Shown here: positions 40,923 through 60,094 of the stretch, in pieces | How positions within the stretch are numbered: the first letter of the stretch is position 1 | Layout of the letters: each line of letters starts with the position of its first letter | Source of the DNA: Nymphaea colorata | Lineage: Eukaryota > Streptophyta > Magnoliopsida > Nymphaeales > Nymphaeaceae | NCBI RefSeq assembly: GCF_008831285.2 | Contig: NC_045142.1 | Coordinates: forward strand, 1,245,001-1,309,000 | Length of the DNA stretch: 64,000 bases | Reading direction: 5' to 3' | Program-made: the position numbers and the translations under genes | The notes under the pieces: generated by a model | Told to the model about the DNA's origin: nothing | Database searches by the model: none | Seen by the model: only the letters and a program-made list of their open reading frames with translations

Positions 40923-43737
40923 GACACGGACACCTCCCTCCCTCTCTCTCTCTCCCCCACTCTGTCTCTGGATTGCATAAAACTGACGCGGAGAGGCATG
41001 CGGCTGCCGCCTAACCTTTTGAAAATATCGTTATTTTATTGATTCCGTACCCTCACAAAGCCACCGCAAATTAAAAATAGAAGACGATATTTTGGCATGG
41101 GTTTGGACGACGTTAACTTCGGTTTTTATCAACATTATATCGCCAGAAAATCGAAACGGTAAGAGGGACGATATTATCCTTTTATAATATCGGTACATCT
41201 AGGCGCTTATTTACTAACCCACCCTAGTTGATACTATATTATTAATAATAATGATACAGACATCAGATACCGTTTGAAATTCCATATTTTGATAACAGCT
41301 CAATAATGCACTTTTTGGGGGGCACTTGGCAACCATACAAATATCTTGTTGTTGCATGCACTTGTCAAATTCATATAACATTATAATAATATTTCATGAA
41401 TCTGTCCTAATTTTTAGAGCCCATACATCGAACAATAACATGATTTGAGGTTGGTAGATTAGATCTAAACCCATCTAAATCTTAAACTCATGGATATGTC
41501 TTTCGACCCTCGCTGCCCAAAGACCACAAACCTACAGTTTTCCGCGAGTCAGATATTAGATTGCATAAAAGATTTGAGATCTGAGACTATCAAGCACAAG
41601 CACAGCATATTTCAATGCTTTCTTTGTCTATAACAAAGTGAGAAAGTAATGTGGTAAACAACAAAAGTAGAACATTTATTCAAGGCCTCCAAGTTGACCC
41701 CCTTGACATTTTTCTCCCACCACATGCTCCCCACATGTTGGTGGCGCATATTTGAAGGCTTAAAAGATGAGAATCATTGGTGAATAATATTCTAGTCTAA
41801 GTCTTGATTCTAAACCCAGCATTGTCCTGCTTTATCTTCAAAAAGATATGCTATGAAATCTAAAACCATATTGCAAACCTGAAATCCAGACTCTTGGATT
41901 TGTATCAATCCATCGAACATATTCTCAAAGATTTTAGACCGTCTGTGTAATTACACAGCTACAGTTCACAAACTGTTGTACCATCAGAGTTGAGTTTATG
42001 GTGTTACACACTCTTTGTCTTTATGGTTCTAAGACATAAATTGTCCAATCCAACCTCATTTATGAATTCGATACTATTTACTTAACTTGTCGACAAGGTT
42101 TAATCAGCCTAGACTGAAGCATAGGGAAAACCAACGGCTTTTAGTTCATGAAAGTGAAACCATTTTATAAGTTCACCAATCATGTTTGGCTCGACTTTAG
42201 TGCATCAAATGACGGCTTTCTTTTTCTGCAACTACAGTTTGTTAAAGTAAGGGCCGACCATCATAGTTTGAACTGATTTTTTTTTTTGAAAATTGATTTT
42301 TCATTACTATGTGAGTATATATATATATAAACTCAAATGTTTGTACTATGCTCTGTTCTGGCTCTATCTCACGGGGGACGGTGAGAAGAAGGCAGGGACA
42401 AAAAGGTGGAGGGGACCCTGACCAATCTTTCGTCACAGTAAGGGAAAAGGTGAGGCGGAGAGTGCAGATACGGCTCCGTGCTTGGCACCTGAATATATAA
42501 CCAGACGACACACTTTTTGTCATCACAGAGAACAATTATTGCCTTCTCCATCTCAAAAAGAAGAGAAAGAAAGGAAAAGTGAGTTGATGCCGTCCTTCAT
42601 GAGAATTGAGAACATGAACGTCAGCAGACTTTTCTTTTCTTTAAGTTTTTAGATATCTTTTTGAAATTTTTTGGTACTTTAAGTTTTTGAACAAATTTGG
42701 GTGTCGATAGTTTATGTTTCAGATGCTTAGTCACTATTATGGTGACAGAAGAGGGGGAAGGACCCAAGTGGGTTAGCATAGTAGGGGCCATCCGTGAGGC
42801 ATCATGTGAGCAATCATGGTTTGCCTTCACCAGGACAGCTAATTTGGCGTGCCTCTGTGCAGGACCGAACTAATTCAAGAATGGCCACCTTGAGCGGCTT
42901 GGTACGTCAAGCACTTGGCTCCGAGCTCCCCAACCAGTTCCAATAAAGCTGAAGGTGGGCTCAGCTAGCCCTGCACGAACCTTTGATAGAAAGAATGAAG
43001 GCCTTCACTGTTCACCTCAGATTTTGAGCTCAATGACAGCCCATTTTCGTTGAACTCGTTTAAGCAGCTCAGCTTTAGCCAAATATGATGGAAATAATCA
43101 GATCTAACAGAAATTTCTTCTAAAGCACCTAACCGAGACTTCTGAAGTTGAGCATGTTTTCCGTAAAACGATCAAATGAAGCTACGTCTGGCTCGTTGCA
43201 GGACGTAAATGAAGAAAAATTGAGCTCATGTCCACAGATTTTTTTTTTTTCTTTTCAAATGGCTATAAACCGAGAGGTCAGCTCCTTATCACGTCAAAAA
43301 AAAAGGACGAAATGAGAAGATTCCATGTCGAATCTAAAGAAGGCAATGTCGCTATGATCTCATACGAGTGAACTGCAATCGTCACCCATGTGGTAGACTG
43401 GCTCAGCCTTACAAAATCGCTTCACTGATATAGAAAAAAACAAGGAAGCTCACTACAAACATTTTTAAGAAGCATTATGAGGGTTAGGGAGGGCCCATGG
43501 GCCAAACTTAGAATGAGATCATCCTGATGACTCCACTCATACCACCTCATGGCTTCTTCAAAGCTAAGAATGACCAAAATCAATCCAGTAATTTGTTGGC
43601 ATTTAGGCTTCCAATGACCATTCCTTAGCCTTGAACCCATCAAGCTTTAGAAAATCAATCCTCAACTTAAACTAAGGTAATTAGGCCATTCGTCTTGCAT
43701 GAATGCAAGGCCCTAACAATATCATGTGAGCGGGTTC

Positions 43738-43915
43738 CCTCAAGTGTCCTTTGGCAAATGGAACACTTTGTAAGTTCTTCATGAATTACACTTAAAAACT
43801 GAAGCAAATTCATTAACAGCTAATTCTAGTGTTTCATGAATCTACCCCTATTTGTAAAGTAGATTAATGAAGCACTCACATAATGTTCCAACTACAAAAC
43901 AACCCCTAAGTATCA
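43738..43915. mobile_element. Possible third MITE-like copy, degenerate
   Basis: The right end, reversed, reads TTAGGGGTTGTTTTGTAGTT, like the ends of the two better MITE-like elements. The inner words TTTCATGAATCTACC and AAAGTAGATTAATGAAGCA match their interiors. The left end is weakly conserved (GTGTCCTTTGGCAAAT). Confidence 0.4.
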
Positions 43916-44355
43916 TGTGAGCAATCCAATCTTAAACATGGGGGATTCCTATACAACTTTTCTTTAAAAATAAAAATTTGAGATCATATGAACCGAAATT
44001 TTCTTATCCGCTGCTTCGGTAATATTAATTCTATATAGCATCATCTTAACCGATTTCAGCTATTTCATTCGTCTTGGCTTCACCCTTTTATTCGACTGGT
44101 CCTTCAATTGTGTCACCGGTTCCTTGAACTTCCTGAGACTTGGGAGACATATTTTTGGCTCAGATAGCTTATCAAACCAGCTCACACTAATAAGCTTACA
44201 ACAGGGAAAGAGAATAGATATCGATTACAACTTAAGAATCCCAGCCGGGCATGCACCATTGCTCAAATTAATAAGAAATGGTACAGTCCCTCCCCGGCCA
44301 ACTCTCAACGGCATTTTGATCGCAACTTCACACCCTAGCAAGCAAAATTGTGGAA

Positions 44356-44358
<3 letters not shown>

Positions 44359-44389
<31 letters not shown>
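44359..44389. repeat. (AT)n microsatellite
   Basis: A pure TA run of about 30 bases. Confidence 0.95.
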
Positions 44390-44390
<1 letters not shown>

Positions 44391-45276
44391 GGGAATCGAG
44401 ACATGCTGGCATCCACCCTCCACAACCCCCAAACCAGCTAGCTATGCTAGGTCCATCAGAGGGAGGGAGAGAGAGAGACCCCATCCAAGCCAGCTAGCTA
44501 TGCAAAGTCCCGGACGAGAGACAGAGAGAAAGAACCACCGACACCCAACTTGAAAAGGCAAAAAGGCATCGTTCGGTTCACAAGAATGAAAAGCCGTACA
44601 AAGCAATGAGCAGCTGTACTTTCACTCTGAACCTCTGATCTCTGTTCCCTGCAATTTATGAGCCAATTTCTAAAGCCTGCAGTGAAATCAACGATCGACC
44701 AACCTGCATTTAACGTATCAAGATCACCACGGAAGCATCAAAAGCTTTGGAAAAAGAACAGTGGATTTTGGTTTGCAGCGTTAAGCAGAAAAGAACAACG
44801 AGTCTGACAAGAGTTGCCATCTTCCACTGCAGTCATCAATCAAAATAATACAATGCATGCGATTCATACTTGATTCTCTAATCCCAGGCCATTTAATACA
44901 TACAGCCATTTCGTGGTTTTACACTTGTACTTCTGACAGAATGGCTACTCACCATCATTTTTTTGTTTACATGAGCATCTTTCTGGGTTCAATTAATGTG
45001 CTTATCTGATCATCCAAATAATAATAATGATGACGGTGAGTAATGAATTATTCGGCTGGTTTTCAGAAGCAAAAAGAACGTTAGTTGAACTCCAATACCT
45101 TAAAGCTTCAATCAGCTGTCAAACCCCACATGGAGTTCATAAGATAAGAGCTTCGCTGAAAAAATGTAGTAGTGAACCATCTGCTCACTGAAACGTTGAG
45201 TTGAAACTTAATGTAGCTATTTTTACAAATCCTGTTATCAAGGAGAAGTATCGTATACACCAGCATACCTTTATTT

Positions 45277-51766
<6,490 letters not shown>

Positions 51767-51770
<4 letters not shown>

Positions 51771-51790
51771 CTTCTCAAGGTCGAGGGCAT
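51767..51790 (-). promoter_or_regulatory. Short upstream ORF overlapping the FtsH start by ATGA
   Basis: The only upstream ATG between the predicted transcription start and the FtsH ATG opens a seven-codon frame (MPSTLRR) whose TGA stop overlaps the main ATG as ATGA. The upstream ATG has a poor context (T at -3). The main one has A at -3. It would allow leaky scanning or reinitiation and could tune translation. Confidence 0.6.
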
Positions 51791-52097
51791 GAAATCAGGA
51801 ATCCGATGGACTTCGTTAACGCGAACTAGAGGGAGGGGTTTCTGAAATTCTTCCTTTTCCACGACAAACGGCTTCTTCGTCCCCAATAGTTCGATTGTTA
51901 GGATTGCTGGATTCTTACGTTTTACCACTGATCGCCAGATTCGCAAAAGGTTGCTTCTCAGTGGAGAGGGATTTCTAAGAGCTTTCTTTCAGAAGGAATC
52001 TGGTTTCCCCCGCCGAACTCCGAATTCTCGGCGTCGGGAAAAGGACGGAGGGCGAAGAGCGAAGACAGATAGAGAGAGAGTACTGCCAGCGCCCACA

Positions 52098-52110
52098 GAA
52101 ATATATAACG
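52098..52110 (-). promoter_or_regulatory. FtsH gene TATA box
   Basis: CGTTATATATTTC on minus lies about 330 bp upstream of the ATG and predicts a transcription start near 52075. The resulting leader is rich in purine tracts and holds a single upstream ATG. Confidence 0.5.
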
Positions 52111-55100
52111 CTTTCAGTGGCTTTCAAAAGATACGTAGTTATCGCGTTATTTACTCTTCGGGCTTGAAGCAGAAAGGTTAGCCATTCGGGTTCTTTTCAA
52201 ATTCTTATGTTAACTCGTGCCATATTGACATATTAGTCCCTCATTTGTAGTTGCTTTTCTTTAAAATAAATTTATTTTTTCACTTTATTTTGATCATATT
52301 TAAGTTTTTAACCTTCTAATCATACCAATCTGATTTAAAATTCTTATTTGATCATTTCAAAAATATAATTTTGCCGTGCTAATTTCTATTTTTCTCTATG
52401 AAGTTGTTGATATTGGTTAAATGAAATATCAATTATAAATATTTAAGGTTGCATTTGATAGCCTTAAAACTGAGATTAGAGGTTACAAGATGTTCAATTT
52501 AAACCAACTAAAAGTTAAATACATGTTACGTGCAGAATTAAAGTCTCAACAAAAGTGGGTGTGAAACAAACACAAGTGAATTGCAAACGTGAATTTGTTA
52601 ATAATAATAAAAAGGTTAGATTTTTGACAATCCCTTATAAGTTGGGGACCAATTTAGAAAAATCCCAAGATTCTTCGCAATTGGGTCGATAAGACAGACA
52701 GAAGTTATATGATTATGGTCCGATAATGCCTATCTAGCCGGATTCTTTGAATGGATATAGCAGTCCTTGAAGGATCCAAATCCAAATTCCCTAGTAAAAA
52801 TGTAGCCTTCGTGCCAGACATCTCCTTCATTTAGGATACAAACGGATCTGATGTGGTACAACTAAAATATAGTGTAAGTCAGGTCAGAGTCGGATCCGGT
52901 AAAACAAAAATGGAACCGATACTGTGATTTCTTATGTGGCAGAAAATCTCTCTTGAGATGCAAATACTCCTGTATGTAAATGGATCAGATTTGGTTGTAT
53001 TTGTCGTCGGGATCCAAAATCACTGTAAAAAAGTTACAATACCATGAGTTGGATCAGATCGGTTTCTCGGATTCCCATTGACTTCAAGAACTGATTCCCC
53101 TTGGGCTTGCGTAAGGAATGACGACATTTGGCTGCTCATCCCGCAGCCACCGCCGGCCACGCTATTCCGACCCTTTAATCTATTTTACGGGTCGATACGC
53201 ACCGTATCGGCATCGGCCCTTCTAAAGGGTCGTCAACCCTTTCAAACGCGGACCGTTACAAAGCCAATTCGAACCATCTATACCGATTCGTATCGCTGGC
53301 CGAGTCGGTTCGATTCGCCGAGCAAGGTCAATTCTCACAGGGCATTTGGTTAGAATGATGAACAAACACGCCAACCAATTCCATGCATTCTGGTCGGACT
53401 TCAAGCCAAGCTTGATGAACAAGAAAGACGCTGGTCAGAGTCAAGCCTCTAGTTGTTCGGCTCGGCTAGGATGGTGGATAAAGAGAAAAATTGGACGGTA
53501 CATAACATCTATACTTTTACATTCATATAATGATCGTGAATGTATTTTAGATTTTTAGTTTTGACAGTATCAATCTCCACTTCGTATCGAGCATAATAAA
53601 TTAAGTGAAAATTAAATTTTATATTTTTGTTAATGGTTTTCTTTTCAGTACCCCGATGCAATTTTTCATATGATTGATGTAAAAAACTTGGTAAAGTGTG
53701 CGTCTTCAAATTCAATTGCTTTCCATTAGAAAATTTGTTTGAAGAAGCTTAAGGGCTGTTTGACAATAACATGTTGTTACTGTCTTGCTTCAAATATTTG
53801 GGTAGTTTTTAATGAAAATTTGTTTGAAAAGATGGGAAAACATTCAGCGCCTATTTGACTTTGTTAACTCGTCGACCGGTGATTTGAATTTTTTTTTTCA
53901 AAAAATCCTCAATATCAAAAACAGATTTCTGAACTTATTGCTCATTAGAATAAATGTTGCAGATGGGTCGGATCGAGTATGATAACCTTGTTCAATTCTA
54001 GCCGTATCGGATCCAAAACTCGACCGACCTTCAATATCAATAGAATGTGTTGGATAAAGAAAAACGTGTATTGCCTTTTGGCCTTGCAAATGACAAGTCC
54101 AAAGTGGTAACTTGTGGCACCAACTCCCTCCATCAGTTTCATGGGAACCAAATCTAATTAACAGAATAAATAACTAATTTTAAAAATTACATTTTTTTAA
54201 AAAAAAAATTTCAGGCTTCTTTAAAAAAAAAAAACTATGGGTAAGTGATATGGTTAGATGTTTCAAAGGGTTATATGGGTTATTTTTTTTTTAAATTACA
54301 TGTAGAATTAAAAAAAAGTTTTTTTTTTTTTTTGGCATGTTTGGTATATCCGAAGCTTATGATATAATTTAAAACATTTTCACGTCACATCTTAAAAAGT
54401 TCTGGAACAAATGTTCCAAGCATAAGAATATCAATTTAATCCTGATGAAAATAACAAGTTGGGACCCATTAATTCCTTCTTGGATTTTATTGGGTTCCCC
54501 CTTCTTTATCTAATTTTCATCAACTTATCATTGGATAAACCGATAAGATTATCTTGTAAAAAATAAATGTTTAAGACTAAATGGGATGATTCAAAATAGA
54601 CTTTTCAACTGCTTAAATATCGTTTAGTGGACCAAAACATAAAAAAAAAAACGTTTAAAAAGGAGCCCATGTTGTGACATTTTTGAATATATATCATGTC
54701 CACTGTCCTCCTGGTTTGACAAAATATATTTAATTAATATACCAAGAACACAAATAGTTATTACAACATCAGCTTTGAAAATTAGGAGATATGAGCCGCA
54801 ACTGGTTGGATTAGTGGTTGGCAGGTGGTGCCTCACTGATATCTGCAACTGTGTTCTTTTTTTTTTCTTTTGTCTAAATCTTTTAAGTACTGCTTGCTAA
54901 TTTTATTACACCATTCTTCACAGCCTCTGGCCGGCATCATATCTTTGAGAAGCTTTATAGAAATACTACGAAAAGGTACTCCAAAAAGTATTGACACTTC
55001 ATTGGAATCGTGTACAGTCTTCATTGGAATCGTGTACAGTCTTTAGACAAAGAACATGCCATAACTTAAGAAAAAAAAAAAAGAATAATCAGAAGTCAAA

Positions 55101-55190
55101 ACCAATTTTACAGCAAAGAATAACCATAGCCACATAATTACAAAAAAAATCGATATTTGCCAATCTGAAATGCATTGATCCAAGCCTCGA
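52111..55190. other. Intergenic region between the FtsH and CCS52B genes
   Basis: No gene was seen. AT-rich DNA with several poly-T and poly-A runs (54190-54340). A GGATC-rich degenerate repeat occurs at about 52790-53060 and again at about 53960-54020. AGGGCTGTTTGACAATAACA at about 53753 resembles one end of the MITE-like family. The part nearest 55190 is probably CCS52B 3' UTR. Confidence 0.5.
54999..55042. repeat. Perfect 22 bp tandem duplication
   Basis: TCATTGGAATCGTGTACAGT plus CT occurs twice head to tail with no mismatch, about 150 bp past the CCS52B stop and so probably in its 3' UTR. Confidence 0.95.
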
Positions 55191-58100
55191 TCATCTAATA
55201 TGTGTTCGCCCCAAAGACCAAACTCCACTATCACGTACTTGGGCCTGGCAAAAAGAAATAAGCCTGGTTACGAAGATGCTCATGTGTGTGTGTATATATA
55301 TATATTTGCATTAGTGGACTTAGTAGATGTGACATTTATGTAAACCGATGATGAATCAAAACAATCCAACTAGATTCATAGTTTATGAAGTGCTAAAGTA
55401 ACTTCGTTTTTAAAAGGTCAATGACAATATCTTGAGAGAATGACTTTGCACGTAAGGCATAGTAATCTCTCAATCAAATTAATCATCTAATATGCGTTCC
55501 CACATGATGGTTATGTATACTTGATCAGTTGATCTACACATAAAATAAAAACTACCTGACTTTTTGCAGAAGGGAAGACATTCCAAAATCTCAGTGTCTC
55601 ATCGCCTGCCCCGGTGACGATTGTCTGCCGGTAAGAAAAATTTAACGGTTATGGCATCTTTTGGTTATGCGCTTTGTCCATCTACTGAGAAATTTAACAG
55701 AAAATGCATATATGTTACCTACCTGCCCATCTGGTGAAATAGACAAATAGAGCACTCTTAGAGTGTGTCCAGTCAGTGTTGCAACCTGCTCAGCCATAAC
55801 AGCAAAAACTGTAAGGTTCTAGTTTTAATACTGGAACGATAATTGCTGACATTCTTTCAATAATTATTGCTTGGTTTCTTGCCAAAATGAAACTGGGAGC
55901 TTTCCCTGTCGCATCTTGCTGGAGCCAAGTAAGAACACTTTTCCTCTGTCATAAGTGAAGCATGAAAAATGCGAGGTCCTTGTTAATGTTAAACAATTAA
56001 CAGCATATAGAGAAGCAGGAGAGTTGTTTCATGACTGAACTTCAAAAACTATACAGAGGAACTAAGCACATGGCTAAATCCTAAGTGCTCTCAGTACTTA
56101 TCGCCACACAGAGTTTCATTCACCCTTACAACCTTTTTACAAATGGCTAATGATGTTGATCCTCACTTGGCTAAATGCAGCTGATACTGCTGCCTCTTGG
56201 TGGAAGAAGTCATAGTATTAGCTTCTGGAGGAACTGAGGGAATGCAGTTCAACTACTGAAATGTAATTCACTGATGTTCTAGATAGCAAGAAATAGCATG
56301 CTATCTTGCTATATATACTTGACTACTACTTTGTATTAGTAGAAATGAGAGTTGAATCTTGTTGCATGTTGCATAACTAACACGGATACAGTAAGCACAT
56401 CACACAAGCATGTTGCTTTTTAAGTTTAATTAAACTTAGTAGAAAATACTGTCCTCAACTATGTTTCGATTCTAACTTAGTCCATAGAAGAATATGATGA
56501 GTGCAAATAGGAAAAAGGAAACTGAATACCTTTTGCATACTAGGATACTTCCACACCATGATCTGGTTCTGCGAATACCCATGAGTGCTTACTATTTCAT
56601 TGACATTTTTGCTCCACAGAAGATTGCAAACCTGCAGTAGAATCATTATGGTGAGGTAATAGTCCAGAAATTAAACGGGAATTGCAAACAAGAAAGAAAA
56701 ACACTTCAGTCTTTTTAGTGGTAAAATCCAGACAAAAAAAAAAGGCAACTTTTAATTGTACTAAAACTTACCTGGCTACCCGTGTCTATAAAATTTATTT
56801 GATTGCTGTTTGCAGTATTCCAGAAGCGAATGCAACGGTCAGCAGTTCCCCCTCCCGATGCAAGAAGCCCACTCTGATGAGGTGACCAAGAAATGGCCTT
56901 CACAGCAGCGGTATGTTCTGTGAGCCTCAGATGTGGCTGTTGTGACTGCAGATTCCATATCAAGAGCTGGTTCCAGAACAATTCAAACTTTGTGAGAAAC
57001 TCATTTATACTTAGAAGATGTTCTGCATCAAAGCAGGATATGAGCTCAGTATATTTTATGTACCTGATTGTCATTTCCACCTGATGCAAGTTCCCTGTCA
57101 TCATGGGACCATTTTAGACCACATACCTGTAATTATCACATGGAAAACCAGAAAAGATGTTGGCAATCATCAATCAACCAGAGAAGTTTCTATGACAGGC
57201 TATAATCAATAAGCACTCTTGTAATCTGTACCTCAGATTTGTGACCAACAAGCTTGCTGACAAAGTTATTAGGAACACGAATGTCGTGTTGAAGGATGTT
57301 CCTGTCTCTACTGCCAGATGATAGGATACATGAACTCCACGCTAGTACGCCTGTTCTTGTCTGATGGCCGTCCATGCTTCGGACCTTTTTGCAGCGAGAG
57401 CCATCCCATATCTGTGTTAAACCAGATATCAGTGGACGTGTTTGTCTGAAGTTCTGTGGCTCAGAATGAGATTGCAGTAGGGATGAAAACTAGTTCTGTT
57501 AAGGGAAACTTTTCTGCTGCTTTTGCAAGATTATGGTCACATTAATTCATTCCTTTTGGACCATGTGCACAAGGGCAAAGAGTTGTGCTTAATCTCTAAA
57601 CTCGAAAGACAGAAAGGCCTTTCACTGTTTTGTTCTGTGACCAAAGGCCACAAGGACAAATCACAAAGTTCAAATCTTACATGGTGCAAACTTTATAGAG
57701 AACAAAATATTTTCCATTTCATGCAATGGATTTGATTTAAAATCGTTTTGCCAATGATATTGATACGTTCTGCTAATGCAACATCAACCAATACAACAAC
57801 CGGATAAAGAGAAAGACAACAATCCAACTTCAACCTTGTAAGCATATATTGCCAATTTTGATGAATGCCCAACAGCAAGAAATAAAAACTAGAGAAGAAT
57901 TAGTCCTCAGTAAGTTGGCCGGGCGCTACAAGTTCAACTCCATGGGAGTCGCCAGGCAACCCTGCCATAAGCTGAAAGCGGAACATTATTCAGAAGGCAG
58001 GGAGGGTCTCAAGAATTGTACTCTTTGAAGGCCAGCATAAGACTGGTTGGTGATAACTGATAAGGGGTTTTGCCCTTGGACATTCTTAAAAGCTAAAAAC

Positions 58101-59662
58101 AGGAAAAATGGAAACAGAGAACCTTATGCAAATTACAGGATTAACTTACTTGGACATCACCATGACTTGTACCAACAGCAAGATAGGAGCCTTCCTTAGT
58201 CCATTGGACTGAACATACACTATCCCTGTGCCCCAAGTCACACAGTTTGGTTACCTGCCTCAATCAACAAATATACACAATCAAATTACAATAATATAAC
58301 TCACAGAAAAGCAGCTTCTAATGAGCTTTTTTTTTCCACAACGTTGTTGTCATTGAGAGTACCTTGGAGGCACAACACAATTTGCTGTCCTACGCCTTTT
58401 TATGAAGAAATCGACAGTGAAGCGTTTTAGTCACGAATTTTTAAGCTAAAAAAGAGAAATTAAATGGTTTTATACATTTCATAAAGCTAATGTGCTAGGT
58501 ATAATAACAAAAAAAATCATATTTCATAAATAGCTGAAGGTTTGGGCATCTTTCATAAATCTCTCTAAACCTTTCCCATAAGTGAACCAGTGACGTGCCA
58601 TCCATAGGGAATGACTTATGTTGCTCAAAATAAGTCAGGTTGCTGACAAATGTAGATGCTGGTTCATAACTATATATGGCTCAAATTGGTCAGAACTCTT
58701 ACTTTGCTGGTTGCTGCTGTCCATAGATAAACACAAGTTCCCAATCCAACTGCAAGGACATTCTGAGAAGACCAATCCACAAGGTTGAGATAAAAGTCAT
58801 CTTGCAGAGAGGGAGCATCCAAAACCTGAAAAGGAAAAGAAAAAAAAAGCTTTGATTAATTCTTCTCTCCTATTCAATGCCTATATTCTTCATGCATCTG
58901 GAACTTAAGGCTCAAGTGGGTAGAAGCTCAGAGCTCTGTTCAGTTTCAGTTCTAAGTTTGCCTCGGTTCAAGGATCATTGCTGGGTACGGTGGTTATGAC
59001 TGCGGTTCTCTTGCTTGTGAGGTGCAGGATTCAAGTTATAAACTTGCGCTACACAGATCTTCCATTTTGCTTACTGTAATATATGCCCTTATGTGCAAAA
59101 ATCCAAATCATTACAGTAATGGTTGAATGAATCCCTGTATCTTCAGCAGTATCCATGTGACTTTTTCTAAACTAAACTTGGGCAGCCATGATTCAGCTGC
59201 TCCTACCTTGTGTGGCGTCTTAGGAATCTTACGGGGCGCCTTCGGAGGCGTCGCCACCTCCACTGTGCTGCTGGCCTGGTACCCAATGGAGGACTGAGTG
59301 TATGGCGAGCTGGGGTTGGAATGCTCGGTCTTGAATCTGAAGATGTTCTTGTTGGGGCTCATCGGAGAACTCTGAGCAGACGGCGAACTCGTCACAGAGT
59401 CGATGCCGAGGAGCTCGGATCTCAGCAACCTGACGTAGGCGTCATTACCGCCTTCCTTCACAGGGGATGGCTTGTCAACCAGAGAAAAAGTTTCAAACCG
59501 AGAAGAGGTCCTGCAGGGGATGAATCTGTCGCTGTAGGTTGTCTTCGAAGGGGATGTATAGGTCGAGAAGCGCGAGAAATTCGTGGTCTCAAGGTTAAGG
59601 GAAGTCTGTGACATCCCAACAGGAAGGTTCAAGCTCGATTTCTTCTTCTCTGTGGCTTCCAT
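55191..59662 (-). CDS. CCS52B: APC/C co-activator FIZZY-RELATED 3 / CCS52B (CDH1-type WD40 protein)
   Basis: Cdh1-class activator that recruits substrates to the anaphase-promoting complex, driving mitotic cyclin destruction. Exons on minus: 59662-59207, 58825-58703, 58254-58150, 57411-57232, 57126-57064, 56966-56772, 56631-56530, 55785-55723, 55624-55556 and 55244-55191; these give 469 codons plus TGA, all in phase. The C-box [11 protein letters not shown] lies at residues 45-55. The Ccs52-specific motif is [12 protein letters not shown], and [12 protein letters not shown] follows. Seven WD40 repeats run from [20 protein letters not shown] onward, with [14 protein letters not shown] and [18 protein letters not shown] among the clearest. 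The C-terminal Ile-Arg tail (GRTHIR) that docks on APC3/TPR subunits is intact. MSQTSLNLE near the start and DRFIPC match the B-type (FZR3) rather than FZR1/FZR2. In Arabidopsis the B-type gene is expressed in G2-M; MSA-like sites upstream agree with that. Confidence 0.97.
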
Positions 59663-59721
59663 GGCTTCAGTCCTGAGTCTTCCCCTGTTGCTGTGAACAA
59701 TTGGAATTCAGATAAACAAAC

Positions 59722-59786
59722 GAAGTCACAGAGAGAGAGCGAGGGAAGTCACAGAGAGAGAGCGAGAGAAGTCACAGAGAGGGTGG

Positions 59787-59812
<26 letters not shown>
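59722..59812. repeat. 23 bp tandem repeats and (GA)n in the CCS52B leader
   Basis: GAAGTCACAGAGAGAGAGC starts units at 59722, 59745 and 59768 (period 23), followed by a GA run at about 59786-59812. On the gene's strand this is a CT-rich leader 60-150 bp before the ATG. Confidence 0.9.
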
Positions 59813-59817
<5 letters not shown>

Positions 59818-59887
59818 GCTGCGTTGAGCTTTCGGGGATCAGAGACAGGGAGGGAGAGAGAGAATTCGAACGTTGAGGGTCGCGAGG

Positions 59888-60094
59888 TAACGGTCACTTG
59901 GCTTCCCTTCCACGAAGCCCCAGCTACGTCACCGGCCGAATTCAAATGTGACGGCCTTAACGCCGTCTCATCCGGTGAGCGCCCGACCCACATACATTGG
60001 GTGCGGTGGAATGCGTCGGGAAGTCTCCTTCCACTCCGCCATCAAACGAGACACCAACCGTAGATCTTATGTCCTTCTCTTAAATCAACGGCCA
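59888..60094. promoter_or_regulatory. Two MSA-like AACGG motifs upstream of CCS52B
   Basis: TAACGGTCA (59888-59896) and TCAACGGCCA (60085-60094) both contain the AACGGYYA core of the plant M-phase-specific activator element bound by MYB3R factors. They are on the opposite strand to the gene, about 230 and 430 bp upstream of its ATG. The five-base core is common by chance, so this is tentative. Confidence 0.4.

Larger units (their letters stand above)
40923..45276. other. Intergenic region between the endosulfine and FtsH genes
   Basis: No gene was seen. It contains a CT-rich promoter tract (40935-40965), possible MITE-like copies at 41312-41450 and 43738-43915, an (AT)n tract at 44359-44389, and a small duplication of CCAGCTAGCTATGC at 44432 and about 44491. 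The final few hundred bases are probably FtsH 3' UTR. Confidence 0.5.

Noticed and set aside
59210-59611. 133-codon plus-strand frame over CCS52B exon 1
   Set aside because: Shadow of the real minus-strand exon, which has the C-box and family motifs.
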